From NCBI RefSeq assembly GCF_030412915.1, contig NZ_JAUHJR010000008.1, positions 124,001 through 188,000 of the forward strand: 64,000 bases of DNA, written 5' to 3'. The notes beneath the pieces are model-generated. The model ran no database searches, was not told the DNA's origin, and saw only the letters and a list, made by a program, of their open reading frames with translations. This document shows positions 16,456 to 24,306 of the stretch, in pieces. Each line of letters opens with the position of its first letter. The first letter of the stretch is position 1. The translations under genes were made by a program, and so were the position numbers. This DNA comes from Nocardioides abyssi. GTDB lineage: Bacteria; Actinomycetota; Actinomycetes; Propionibacteriales; Nocardioidaceae.

Positions 16456-17718
16456 GTGACCGCCCGCCGCCAGCTCGTCCTCGAGCGGGTGCTGCGGATC
16501 CTGCGCCGCACGCTGCTGACCGTCGTCGGCGTCCAGCTCGCGCTCGCGATCGGGATGTCGCTGGTCGACTCCTACCGGCGCCGTGGCAAGAAGCCCAAGC
16601 CGTTCCCGGTCACCCCGCCGCGCACCGTGCCGCTCGGCGAGGGCACGGTGACGACGTACACCTTCGGCAAGGACCTCTACGAGGACATGCTCGCCGCCAT
16701 CGCCGGCGCCAAGAAGCAGGTCCTGTTCGAGACCTACATCTGGAAGGGCGACGCGGTCGGCGAGCGGTTCAAGCAGGCGCTGGTCGACGCGGCCGCGCGC
16801 GGCGTGGACGTCTACTGCATCTACGACGGCTTCGCGAACCTCGTCGTCTCCCCCCGCTTCAAGCGCTTCCCGCCGTCGCTGAAGGTGCTGCGCTACCCCG
16901 TGTACGGCGCCGGGTGGCGCTTCTTCGACCTCGGCCGCTACGGGCGCGACCACCGCAAGGTGCTCGTCGTCGACGACGAGGTCGGCTTCGTGGGCGGCTA
17001 CAACATCGGCTCGGCCTACGAGACCGAGTGGCGCGACACCCACGTGCGCGTCACCGGGCCGGGCGTCTGGGACCTCAAGCGCGCCTTCGCCGACTTCTGG
17101 AACCTGCACCGCCGGCGCCGCATCGGCCACAGCGAGCGGCCGCTGCTGCTGGAGACCGCGTCGACGTGGGAGCCGATGATCCGCTTCCAGCGCAACGTGC
17201 CGCGGCTGTGGATGTTCCCCATCCGCGGGATGTACCTCGAGGCGTTCAACCGCGCCAGCCGCAACATCTGGATCACCCAGGCCTACTTCCTGCCCGACCA
17301 GCAGCTCGTCGACGCGCTCCGGGACGCCGCCCGCCGCGGGGTGGACGTGCGACTGCTGGTGCCGCTCAAGTCCAACCACATCGTCGCCGACTGGATCTCG
17401 CGCGGGTACTTCTCGCAGCTGCTCGAGGCCGGGGTGCGGATCTTCCGGTTCAAGGACGCGATGGTCCACGCCAAGACCGCCACCGTCGACGGCACCTGGT
17501 CGACCGTCGGCACCGCCAACATCGACCGGCTCAGCCTGCAGGGCAACTACGAGATCAACGTCGAGGTCATCGACGGCGCCCTCGCCCGGACGCTGGAGGA
17601 GATCCACCTCGTCGACGAGTCGAACTCGATCGAGCTCACCTGGGGCGAGTGGGAGGCGCGCGACCTGCACCGCCGCTTCACCGAGTCGCTGCTGCGGCCG
17701 TTGCGCCCGCTGCTCTGA
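16456..17718 (+). CDS. Phospholipase D / cardiolipin-synthase-family protein
   Basis: A 420-residue enzyme with two HKD motifs. The first is HRKVLVVD (His166, Lys168, Asp173) followed by the conserved GFVGGYN; the second is VHAKTATVD with GTANID after it (His about 338). One membrane helix near the N-terminus (LLTVVGVQLALAIGMSLV) anchors it. Members of this layout either make cardiolipin from phosphatidylglycerol or act as membrane-bound phospholipases. The GTG start has a leaderless promoter. It converges on the SCP2 gene, with two overlapping hairpins in between. Confidence 0.9.
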   Translation: MTARRQLVLERVLRILRRTLLTVVGVQLALAIGMSLVDSYRRRGKKPKPFPVTPPRTVPLGEGTVTTYTFGKDLYEDMLAAIAGAKKQVLFETYIWKGDAVGERFKQALVDAAARGVDVYCIYDGFANLVVSPRFKRFPPSLKVLRYPVYGAGWRFFDLGRYGRDHRKVLVVDDEVGFVGGYNIGSAYETEWRDTHVRVTGPGVWDLKRAFADFWNLHRRRRIGHSERPLLLETASTWEPMIRFQRNVPRLWMFPIRGMYLEAFNRASRNIWITQAYFLPDQQLVDALRDAARRGVDVRLLVPLKSNHIVADWISRGYFSQLLEAGVRIFRFKDAMVHAKTATVDGTWSTVGTANIDRLSLQGNYEINVEVIDGALARTLEEIHLVDESNSIELTWGEWEARDLHRRFTESLLRPLRPLL

Positions 17719-17850
17719 CGGCTGTCTCCGCTCGCCGGGTGGTGGGCCGGGGTCGGTGGGCGGGGTCGGTGGGGCCCCGATCGCGCCGGGTTGCCGGGTG
17801 CCGTCCCACGGGTCCCACCCGTCACGTCCGTCCCACCGCTGACGGGAGTC

Positions 17851-17888
17851 CTGCACATATCGGGGCAGATCTACCCCGATATGTGCAG
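17851..17888. terminator. 15-bp perfect stem-loop between convergent genes
   Basis: CTGCACATATCGGGG at 17851-17865 pairs perfectly with CCCCGATATGTGCAG at 17874-17888 across an 8-base loop. It lies between two convergent genes, so a two-way terminator is the simple reading, but there is no T run. Its right arm shares GTGCAG with the next palindrome, so the two cannot form together. Confidence 0.6.
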
Positions 17889-17918
17889 GGGTCACCGGTT
17901 AACCGGTGACTCCTGCAC
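17883..17918. repeat. 36-base near-perfect palindrome overlapping the previous stem-loop
   Basis: The core GTCACCGGTTAACCGGTGAC (17891-17910) is perfectly self-complementary. Adding flanks gives 18-base arms (17883-17900 and 17901-17918) with a single mismatch. CTCCTGCAC at the right end echoes GTCCTGCAC left of the first hairpin (17849-17857), so the two hairpins look like modules of one repeat element. Confidence 0.6.
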
Positions 17919-17976
17919 CAGCGCCGCCGGCGACCCGGCGACCCGCAGCCATGCCGCGCCGAGCAGCAGCCCGGGC

Positions 17977-18912
17977 TCAGCCGGAGGGGAAGCGGATGGT
18001 GGCGGCGAACGCGAGCGCCTTGGCCTTGTCGCCCTTGACGCCGAGCCGGCCCTTGACGACGCCGGCGACGGCGCCGAGGTGGCCGGTGGCGAGCCGGAGG
18101 AAGTCGTGGGCCTCGCAGACGATCGTGGCGTCGCGGCGGCCCTCGTCGTCGCGGGTGACACAGGCGGCGCCGTCGCGCAGCGTGACGACGTAGCGGTCGG
18201 GGTCGCCCGGGCCGCCGCCGAGCCGGAACCCGACGACCAGGTCGAGACCGTCGGCCTTGCGCTCGTCGACGAACGACGGCAGCCGGCGGAAGACCTCCTC
18301 GAGCACGACCGGACGGAAGCCGCCGGCCATCACCCGGCGCAGGTGGTCGGTCGACGCCTCCCCCACGGCCCGGGCCACCGCGTCCGGGTCCAGGGTGGTC
18401 GGGTCGACGGCGACCTCGTCGCTGCCGGGCACGCGGAAGACCCCGCCGACGGCCAGCGCCAGCATCGCGTCGCCCTCGACGTCGAGCCCTCCGCAGAGGT
18501 ACTCCAGCCCGGCGTTGCGCTGGCCGGCCACGAGCCGCACGAACCGCAGCAGGCTGGTCGAGAGCACGACGTCGGCCTCGGCCGCGGCCCGCTCGTCGGC
18601 CACCGGCCGCACCGCCCCGCCGTCGAGCACGATCGCGTGGCTCTCCAGCAGCCGGCCGCGCCGCCGCAGGTCGAAGCGGACCGTGCCGGACACCGCGGCG
18701 AGGCGGTCGTGGTCGGCATACTCGTCCAGGCGGGCGAGGATGCCCGGCACCGCGGCGGCCCGCACCTCCTCGCGGCCGATGAGGTCCAGCAGGGTCTCGT
18801 CGTCGGTGGCCACGACCGCGGCGACCAGGTCCTCGGCGGGCGTCTCGGCGAAGAAGCGGTCCGCCTCCTCACGGTCGGCGGTGCGCAGGGCGGCGAGGGA
18901 GGTCGCGGTCAC
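17977..18912 (-). CDS. Tandem SCP2 sterol-carrier-domain protein
   Basis: A 311-residue protein that appears to hold two copies of the SCP2 sterol-binding fold. The second copy (about residues 195-311) is clear: DLVVGFRLGGG, RYVVTLRDG, DATIVCEAHDFLRLATGHLG, then VKGRLGVKGDKAKALAFA. The first (about 65-185) has VSGTVRFDLRRRGRLLESHAIVL-like strands and a degenerate RFVRLVAGQRN helix. SCP2 proteins hold sterols or fatty acyl groups. GTG start at 18912; the next gene is divergent. Near the mce loci it may shuttle the imported lipid, an inference from context. Confidence 0.8.
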   Translation of the reverse strand: MTATSLAALRTADREEADRFFAETPAEDLVAAVVATDDETLLDLIGREEVRAAAVPGILARLDEYADHDRLAAVSGTVRFDLRRRGRLLESHAIVLDGGAVRPVADERAAAEADVVLSTSLLRFVRLVAGQRNAGLEYLCGGLDVEGDAMLALAVGGVFRVPGSDEVAVDPTTLDPDAVARAVGEASTDHLRRVMAGGFRPVVLEEVFRRLPSFVDERKADGLDLVVGFRLGGGPGDPDRYVVTLRDGAACVTRDDEGRRDATIVCEAHDFLRLATGHLGAVAGVVKGRLGVKGDKAKALAFAATIRFPSG

Positions 18913-18986
18913 GGCACCTGGCTACCACGTCCGACCCTCGGCACGACACTGGCCGCGCGGGGGCGGGCAGTGGGAGGCTGCGCGCC

Positions 18987-19904
18987 ATGCTCCCTCGCCT
19001 GCTCACCCGCCTGCTCCCGCGCTCGCGCCGCCTCCGTTCCCTGTCCGGCAAGCAGGTCCTGGTCACCGGGGCCGCCAGCGGCATCGGCCGCGCCACCGCG
19101 GTGCTCGCCGCGGAGGACGGCGCGGTCGTGCACCTCACCGACCTCGGGGCCGACCGGCTCGAGCAGGTCGCCGCCGACATCCGCGCCGCCGGCGGCCGGG
19201 TCGGCCATGTCGAGGCCGCCGACGTCTCCGACCACGAGGCGGTGCGGGCGCTGGCCCGGCGGCTCACCGACGCCCACGGCCCGATGGACGTCGTCATGAA
19301 CATCGCCGGCATCTCCCGCTGGGGCACCGTCCGCTCCCTGGAGCACGAGGACTGGCGGCGCCTGGTCGAGGTGAACCTGATGGGTCCGATCCACGTCATC
19401 GAGGAGCTCGTGCCGCCGATGATCGACGCCGGCCGCGGCGGCCACCTCGTCAACGTCTCGTCGGCGGCCGGGATCATCGGGATGCCGTGGCACGCGGCTT
19501 ACAGCGCCAGCAAGTTCGGCATCCGCGGCGTCTCCGAGGTGCTCCGTTTCGACCTGCGCCGCCACGGCATCGGCGTCAGCCTGGTCTGCCCCGGCGCGGT
19601 GGACACCCCGCTGACCGAGACCATCCACATCGCCGGCGTCGACAAGGCCAGCCCGACCTTCCGCCGCCTGCAGGCGCGCTTCCGGCACGGCGCGGCCACG
19701 CCGGAGCAGGCCGCAGCGGCGATCCTCGAGGGCGTGCGCCGCAACCGCTACTGGGTCTACACGTCGCGCGACATCCGGCTGGTGCACCTGCTGCAGCGGC
19801 ACGTGCCGCCGGCGTACGCGCTCCTGATGCGGGTGATGAGCTGGGGCGCCAACAAGGCCCTGCCGGCCGTCGAGCAGGCCCGGCGCCCCGAGCGGGCCGC
19901 GTGA
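18987..19904 (+). CDS. Short-chain dehydrogenase/reductase
   Basis: A 305-residue SDR. The cofactor motif is TGAASGIG (residues 27-34), NAG is replaced by NIAG, the catalytic Ser is in NVSSAAG, and the YSASK segment supplies Tyr and Lys. The first 20 residues are a basic hydrophobic lead-in, and the tail after residue 250 carries DIRLVHLLQRHVPPAYALLM, resembling the membrane-associated SDRs with long C-termini. ATG start with GGGAGG nearby. The stop overlaps the following CMD-family gene (GTGA). The substrate is unknown; steroid or lipid alcohols are plausible. Confidence 0.9.
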   Translation: MLPRLLTRLLPRSRRLRSLSGKQVLVTGAASGIGRATAVLAAEDGAVVHLTDLGADRLEQVAADIRAAGGRVGHVEAADVSDHEAVRALARRLTDAHGPMDVVMNIAGISRWGTVRSLEHEDWRRLVEVNLMGPIHVIEELVPPMIDAGRGGHLVNVSSAAGIIGMPWHAAYSASKFGIRGVSEVLRFDLRRHGIGVSLVCPGAVDTPLTETIHIAGVDKASPTFRRLQARFRHGAATPEQAAAAILEGVRRNRYWVYTSRDIRLVHLLQRHVPPAYALLMRVMSWGANKALPAVEQARRPERAA

Positions 19905-20440
19905 GCGCCCGGATCGGCCCCGGGTCGCGCCGCGACGTCGGCCTGGCGACCTGGGCCTTCGCGCACCTGGCCGGCCGGGTCTCCGGCACCGAGCCGCCGG
20001 CGGTCTTCCTGACGCTGGGCCGCCACCGCCGGCTCTTCCGCGGCTGGCTGCACTTCGCCGGCCGGATGATGCCCGGCGGCCGGCTGCCTCGACGGGAGAC
20101 CGAGCTGGTCATCCTCCGCGTCGCGCACCTGACCGGCAGCGAGTACGAGGCGACCCAGCACCGCGGCCTCGGCCGCCGCGCCGGGCTGACCGACGCCGAG
20201 ATCGACCGGGTCACCGACGGGCCGGACGCCGCCGGCTGGTCGCACCGCGAGCGGCTCCTGCTGCGCGTCACCGACGAGCTGCACGCGACCCAGGACCTCT
20301 CCGACGCCACCTGGGCCGACCTGCGCGCCGAGCTCGACGAGCCGACCTGCATCGAGGTGCTGATGCTGGTCGGGCACTACCAGATGCTGGCCACCACCCT
20401 CGGCGTGCTGCGGGTCCAGCCGGATCGCCGGCGCCGCTGA
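19901..20440 (+). CDS. Carboxymuconolactone decarboxylase (CMD)-family protein
   Basis: A 179-residue AhpD/CMD-family protein. It contains ETELVILRVAHLTGSEYEATQH (split here by the family's Glu/His pair positions) and GLGRRAGLTDAEIDRVTDG, then the second helix pair DLSDATWADLRAEL and LMLVGHYQMLATTLGVLRV. The redox cysteines of AhpD are absent, so a peroxidase role is unlikely; a lyase or decarboxylase-like function is more likely, but the reaction is unknown. Translationally coupled to the SDR by GTGA. Confidence 0.85.
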   Translation: MSARIGPGSRRDVGLATWAFAHLAGRVSGTEPPAVFLTLGRHRRLFRGWLHFAGRMMPGGRLPRRETELVILRVAHLTGSEYEATQHRGLGRRAGLTDAEIDRVTDGPDAAGWSHRERLLLRVTDELHATQDLSDATWADLRAELDEPTCIEVLMLVGHYQMLATTLGVLRVQPDRRRR

Positions 20441-20456
20441 GGGCCGGACCGCCGGC

Positions 20457-21992
20457 TCACCAGGTGTCGACGGGCCGGCCGCTGCCGACGAGCCGGCCGT
20501 CACGGGCGGCGGCGTCGATGACCCGGGCGACGACCTGGCGGGTCTCGGCGGGGTCGATGACGTCGTCGATCTCGAAGTGCCGGGCGACGTTGAGCGCCGA
20601 GGACCGCTCGCGGGCGAAGGCGGTCAGCTCGGCGACGGTGCGCTCGCGCTCGGCCTCGTCCTCGATCGCCTCCAGCTCGCGGCGCATCGACAGCCGGACG
20701 GCGCCCTCGAGGCCCATCGCGCCCAGGTGGGCGCCCGGCCAGGCGACGGTGAGCAGCGGCTCGTGGGTGCTGCCGCCGAGCATCGCCTGCGCGCCGAGCC
20801 CGTAGGCGCGCCGCAGCACGACGCCGACCAGCGGCACGGTCAGCTGCGCGCCGGCCACGAGCAGCCGGGACGTGTGCCGCACCAGCCCGGTGCGCTCGGC
20901 GTCGGGGCCGACCATCATCCCGGGGGTGTCCACCAGCGAGACGACGGGGAAGCCGTGCGCGTCGCACAGCTGGAGGAAGCGGGCGGCCTTGTCGCCGGCG
21001 TCGGCGGTGATCGCGCCGGCCATGTGCCGGGTGTCGTTCGCGACGATCCCGACGGTCCGCCCCTCGATGCGGCCGAGCGCGGTCAGCAGCTCGGGCGCGA
21101 ACGACGGCCGCAGCACGGTCACGCTGTCGACGTCGCAGATCGCCTCGACCACCGGCACGACGTCGTACGCCGTGCGCTCGCCCTCGGGGACCGCGTCGCG
21201 CAGGGGTGTCGGGTCGGGGGCGGTCCACCCCTCGACCGGCCCGAGGAAGTAGCCGAGCAGCTCGCGGGCGACGAGCGCGGCCTCGTCGTCCTCGGCGACG
21301 ACGTCGACGACGCCGTTGGCGGTCATCACGTCGAGGGGGCCGACGTCCTCGGCGGCGACGTCGCCGAGCCCGCCGCCGGCGACCATCGCCGGCCCGCCCA
21401 TGCCGAGGGACGCGCGTCGGGTGGCGACGACCAGGTCGGAGCAGCCGGCGACGACGGCGTTGCCGGCGAAGCAGTTGTCGTCGACGACCGCGATGCGCGG
21501 CACCCGCCCGGACAGCCGCGCCCACGCCGCGAAGGTGGTCACGTCGAGGGCGGACACGAGCGGGATGTCGGTGTCTCCGGGGCGGCCGCCACCGCCGGCG
21601 GCGAAGAAGACCGTCGGCAGCCCGAGCCGCTCCACGACGTCGAGGAGCCGGTCGGTCTTGCGGTGGCCGCGCATGCCCTGGGTCCCGGCCATGACGAGGT
21701 AGTCGTAGGAGAGCACCGCGCACTGCCGGCCGTCCACCGTGGCGAGTCCGCCCACGATGCCGTCGGCGACGGTGCGGTCGAGGAGGTCGTCGAGGTCGCG
21801 CCGGCCCTCCTGGGCGGCGGTGACGTAGCGGCCGTACTCGACCAGGCTGCCGGGGTCGACGACGTCGGCGAGGTTCTCCCGCGCGGTGCGGCCGCCCCGG
21901 GCGTGCAGGCGGGCGACGGCGTCGGGGCGGGCCGCGTCCTCGGTGAGCGCACGGCGGGCGAGCAGGTCGAGGAGCTCCTGGCGGATCGGCAC
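20457..21992 (-). CDS. Acyl-CoA carboxylase carboxyltransferase (beta) subunit
   Basis: A 511-residue carboxyltransferase of the propionyl/acetyl-CoA carboxylase beta type. The N-terminal lobe has ARGGRTARENLADVVDPGS and the GGGGRPGDTD acyl-CoA pocket; the C-terminal lobe contains VDTPGMMVGPDAERTG, LRRAYGLGAQAM and WPGAHLGAMGLEGAV. It transfers CO2 from biotin to an acyl-CoA; no biotin-carboxylase alpha subunit is in the window. The GTG at 21992 is 7 bases after TACACT, so it probably has its own leaderless promoter, though the mceF gene of operon 2 ends just 29 bases upstream. It may carboxylate propionyl-CoA from sterol or odd-chain breakdown. Confidence 0.92.
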   Translation of the reverse strand: MPIRQELLDLLARRALTEDAARPDAVARLHARGGRTARENLADVVDPGSLVEYGRYVTAAQEGRRDLDDLLDRTVADGIVGGLATVDGRQCAVLSYDYLVMAGTQGMRGHRKTDRLLDVVERLGLPTVFFAAGGGGRPGDTDIPLVSALDVTTFAAWARLSGRVPRIAVVDDNCFAGNAVVAGCSDLVVATRRASLGMGGPAMVAGGGLGDVAAEDVGPLDVMTANGVVDVVAEDDEAALVARELLGYFLGPVEGWTAPDPTPLRDAVPEGERTAYDVVPVVEAICDVDSVTVLRPSFAPELLTALGRIEGRTVGIVANDTRHMAGAITADAGDKAARFLQLCDAHGFPVVSLVDTPGMMVGPDAERTGLVRHTSRLLVAGAQLTVPLVGVVLRRAYGLGAQAMLGGSTHEPLLTVAWPGAHLGAMGLEGAVRLSMRRELEAIEDEAERERTVAELTAFARERSSALNVARHFEIDDVIDPAETRQVVARVIDAAARDGRLVGSGRPVDTW

Positions 21993-21999
21993 GCCGCGG

Positions 22000-22005
22000 A
22001 GTGTA
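22000..22005 (-). promoter_or_regulatory. Leaderless -10 element for the carboxyltransferase
   Basis: TACACT on the minus strand, 7 bases before the GTG at 21992, in the short gap after mceF2. Confidence 0.5.
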
Positions 22006-22021
22006 GGCGCGCGGCCGCGGG

Positions 22022-23113
22022 TCAGCGGTCGACGGGCGGCGGGGCGTGCTCGGCGCCGCGCCAGACCTCGTCGTCCATCGTGCAGCGGCCCTCGCGGTTG
22101 ATCGGCTTGCGGTCGGTCGACATCGGCGAGCGGTGGGGTGTGCCGTAGCTGCACTGCTCCTGGCCGGCGATGAGCAGGTCGACGCCGAGCCAGCCGTCCT
22201 TGAACGCCGAGCCGAAGCGGCTGGTGCCGTAGCCCAGGGTGCCGGTCAGCCGGCGCAGGTGGGGGTCGCGGTCGGCGAGCAGGTCGCTGACCGCCACCAG
22301 CTCCCGCAGGGCGGGCGGCAGGTCCACCCCGAGGTCGTCGGCGAGGTCGCCGAGCGTGTCGAGGTCGTCCGGCGCGCGGCGCAGGATCCGGCGGAACTGC
22401 GGGTCGAACTCCTCCAGCCACGACGCGAACCGCCGCGCCGAGCCGGCGAACGTCGCCAGGTCCCCGCGGTGGGCGGCCAGCAGCTCGCCGACCTGCTGGC
22501 CGTTGTCGAGCAGCCGGTCGGTCTGCGGCCAGGCCTCGTCGAGGGCGCCGGACACCTCGTCGACGGAGACCAGGAGGTCCTCGAGGTCGTCGCCGGTGCC
22601 GTCGGTGGCCGCCGCGAGCTCGCGCAGCAGCACCCGGACGTCGCGGCCGTCGACGTGGTCGAGGAGGTTGTCGAGCCCGTCGGCCGCGGCGGCCATCGAG
22701 ACCGGCACGTCGGCCGCCGTGGCCCGCACGACGTCGCCGTCGGCCAGGAACGGCCCGGCGTCCTGCTCGGGCTGGAAGTCGAGGAACTGCTCGCCCACCG
22801 GCGACAGGCTGCGCACGACCGCGCGGGCGTCGCGCGGCACCTCGACGCCGGGGCGCAGCGACACCGTGGCCACCGCTCCCCCGGCCGGGTCGAGCCCGAC
22901 GTCGGTCACGGTGCCGACCCGCACCCCGCGGTACGTCGCCGGGGAGCCCTCGAAGAGCCCGCCGGTGCGCGGCATCTCCACGCGCACCGTGTCGGCCCGC
23001 CCGGTCAGCGGCACGTCCAGCACGACGGTGACCAGGTAGACCGCGCACAGCGCGAACGCCGCCACCAGCCCCACCAGGCCCAGCACGAGCCGGTCCCGCA
23101 GCAGCCGCGTCAT
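22022..23113 (-). CDS. MCE-family protein, MceF type (operon 2)
   Basis: Final Mce subunit of operon 2, 363 residues. One membrane helix near the start (VLGLVGLVAAFALCAVYLVT), then an MCE domain with TGGLFEGSPATYRGVRVGTV and GEQFLDFQPEQ, then long helices and a tail with CSYGTPH and a Pro-rich end. ATG at 23113 overlaps the stop of the preceding lipoprotein gene (ATGA). It is shorter and more divergent than the MceF of operon 1, so the two complexes probably differ in substrate. No Mce-associated protein follows. Confidence 0.9.
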   Translation of the reverse strand: MTRLLRDRLVLGLVGLVAAFALCAVYLVTVVLDVPLTGRADTVRVEMPRTGGLFEGSPATYRGVRVGTVTDVGLDPAGGAVATVSLRPGVEVPRDARAVVRSLSPVGEQFLDFQPEQDAGPFLADGDVVRATAADVPVSMAAAADGLDNLLDHVDGRDVRVLLRELAAATDGTGDDLEDLLVSVDEVSGALDEAWPQTDRLLDNGQQVGELLAAHRGDLATFAGSARRFASWLEEFDPQFRRILRRAPDDLDTLGDLADDLGVDLPPALRELVAVSDLLADRDPHLRRLTGTLGYGTSRFGSAFKDGWLGVDLLIAGQEQCSYGTPHRSPMSTDRKPINREGRCTMDDEVWRGAEHAPPPVDR

Positions 23114-24306
23114 CGGGGCACTCCCGTCGGTCGCAGGCCGAGCAGCCAGGGCAGGTCGGTCACCGTGCCGAGCAGGCCGGACAACCCCGGCGCGGGTGCC
23201 GCGCCCGGGAGCCCCGGCAATCCCGGGAGTCCGGGGAGTCCGGGCAGTCCCGGCAGCCCGCCCGACCCGTCGCTCGAGCCCCCTGAGCCTTCGCCCGAGC
23301 CGCCCCCGAGCCCGCCCGGGACGAGCGCGGCGGTGGCGTCGAGCCGGAACCGCAGGTTGAGGTAGTCGGTGGGCGCGGCGTGGTCCGCCCGCTCACCGAA
23401 GTCCGCCAGCACGTCGAGGCCCGGGACCAGCCGGTCGCGGGCGCCCAGCAGCTCCTCCAGCACCGGGCCGAGCTCGTCGACGACGGTGGTGAGGTCGGTG
23501 CGGGTCCGGCGGACGAGGCGGTCGGCGACGACGGCGAGCCGGTCGCTGCGGCGCAGCAGCCGCGCCAGGTCGTCGGTGTTGCGCGTCAGCGTGCGGGCAG
23601 CGGGCCGGAGGTCGCGCAGCGCCGCGTCGATGGTCGCCTCGCGGCGGTCCAGGGTGCGCGCGGCGTCGGCCAGGCCGTCGAGGACCCGGTCGATCTGCCG
23701 CGTGCTGGCCAGCGCCTCGCGCAAGAACCGGTCGGTCTCGGTGAGCACGCCGCGGGTCGCGCCGACGCGGCCGCCCAGGGCGGTGTTGAGCTCGGAGACG
23801 ACCGTCTGCAGCTGCCCGAGGCCGCCGCCGTTGACGAGCAGGGACGCCGAAGCGAGCGTGTCCTCGACGGTGGCCGAGGTGCTGACGCGCGGGCCCTCGA
23901 CGACGTCGCCGTCGGCGAGCGGGGTCCCGCGGCCGGCGGGCTCCACGTCGACGTACATCTCCCCCAGCGCGGTGGTGTAGCGCAGCCGGAACCGGCTGCC
24001 CCGCGGCAGCTCCACGTCGTCGTCGATCGCCATCTCGACCCGGGCGCGGTAGTCGTCGGGCCGGACGTCGACGACCTGCCCGACGACGAGGCCGCGGGAC
24101 TTCACCGCCGCGCCGAGGGGCAGGTTGAGCGCGTCGTCGACGACGGCGGAGAGCCGCCACTCGTCGGCGCCGACCGCGGGCGGGCGCACCCGGTCGACGG
24201 AGTCGCCGAGCCCGCAGCCGCCGAGGACGAGGGCAAGGGCGAGGGTGGCCAGCACCGCACCCACGACGGCCGGTACGCCGCGACGCGCGGCCCGCTGCCG
24301 GCTCAC
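23110..24306 (-). CDS. MCE-family lipoprotein, MceE type (operon 2)
   Basis: A 398-residue lipoprotein subunit. The signal ends in lipobox LGGC with Cys at residue 31, followed by an MCE domain (LNLPLGAAVKSRGLVVGQVVDV, YVDVEPAG) and heptad-rich helices with many Arg/Asp residues. The tail (about 335-380) is strikingly simple: Gly/Ser-rich then a run of LPG triplets, a feature also found in a related form in the operon-1 MceE tail. The GTG at 24306 overlaps the mceD stop (GTGA), and its stop overlaps mceF. It anchors the complex to the outer face of the membrane. Confidence 0.92.
   Translation of the reverse strand: MSRQRAARRGVPAVVGAVLATLALALVLGGCGLGDSVDRVRPPAVGADEWRLSAVVDDALNLPLGAAVKSRGLVVGQVVDVRPDDYRARVEMAIDDDVELPRGSRFRLRYTTALGEMYVDVEPAGRGTPLADGDVVEGPRVSTSATVEDTLASASLLVNGGGLGQLQTVVSELNTALGGRVGATRGVLTETDRFLREALASTRQIDRVLDGLADAARTLDRREATIDAALRDLRPAARTLTRNTDDLARLLRRSDRLAVVADRLVRRTRTDLTTVVDELGPVLEELLGARDRLVPGLDVLADFGERADHAAPTDYLNLRFRLDATAALVPGGLGGGSGEGSGGSSDGSGGLPGLPGLPGLPGLPGLPGAAPAPGLSGLLGTVTDLPWLLGLRPTGVPR
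23203..23260. repeat. In-frame LPG-encoding tandem repeat in mceE2
   Basis: Degenerate 9-base units (CCGGGGAGT, CCGGGCAGT, CCCGGCAAT and variants on the plus strand) encode about six Leu-Pro-Gly triplets. Such runs can change length by slippage; here the frame is kept. Confidence 0.6.

Noticed and set aside
15631-17895. A long minus-strand frame spanning the uvrB start and the phospholipase gene.
   Set aside because: Its composition is antisense to the HKD enzyme and out of frame with UvrB; the real genes explain the sequence.
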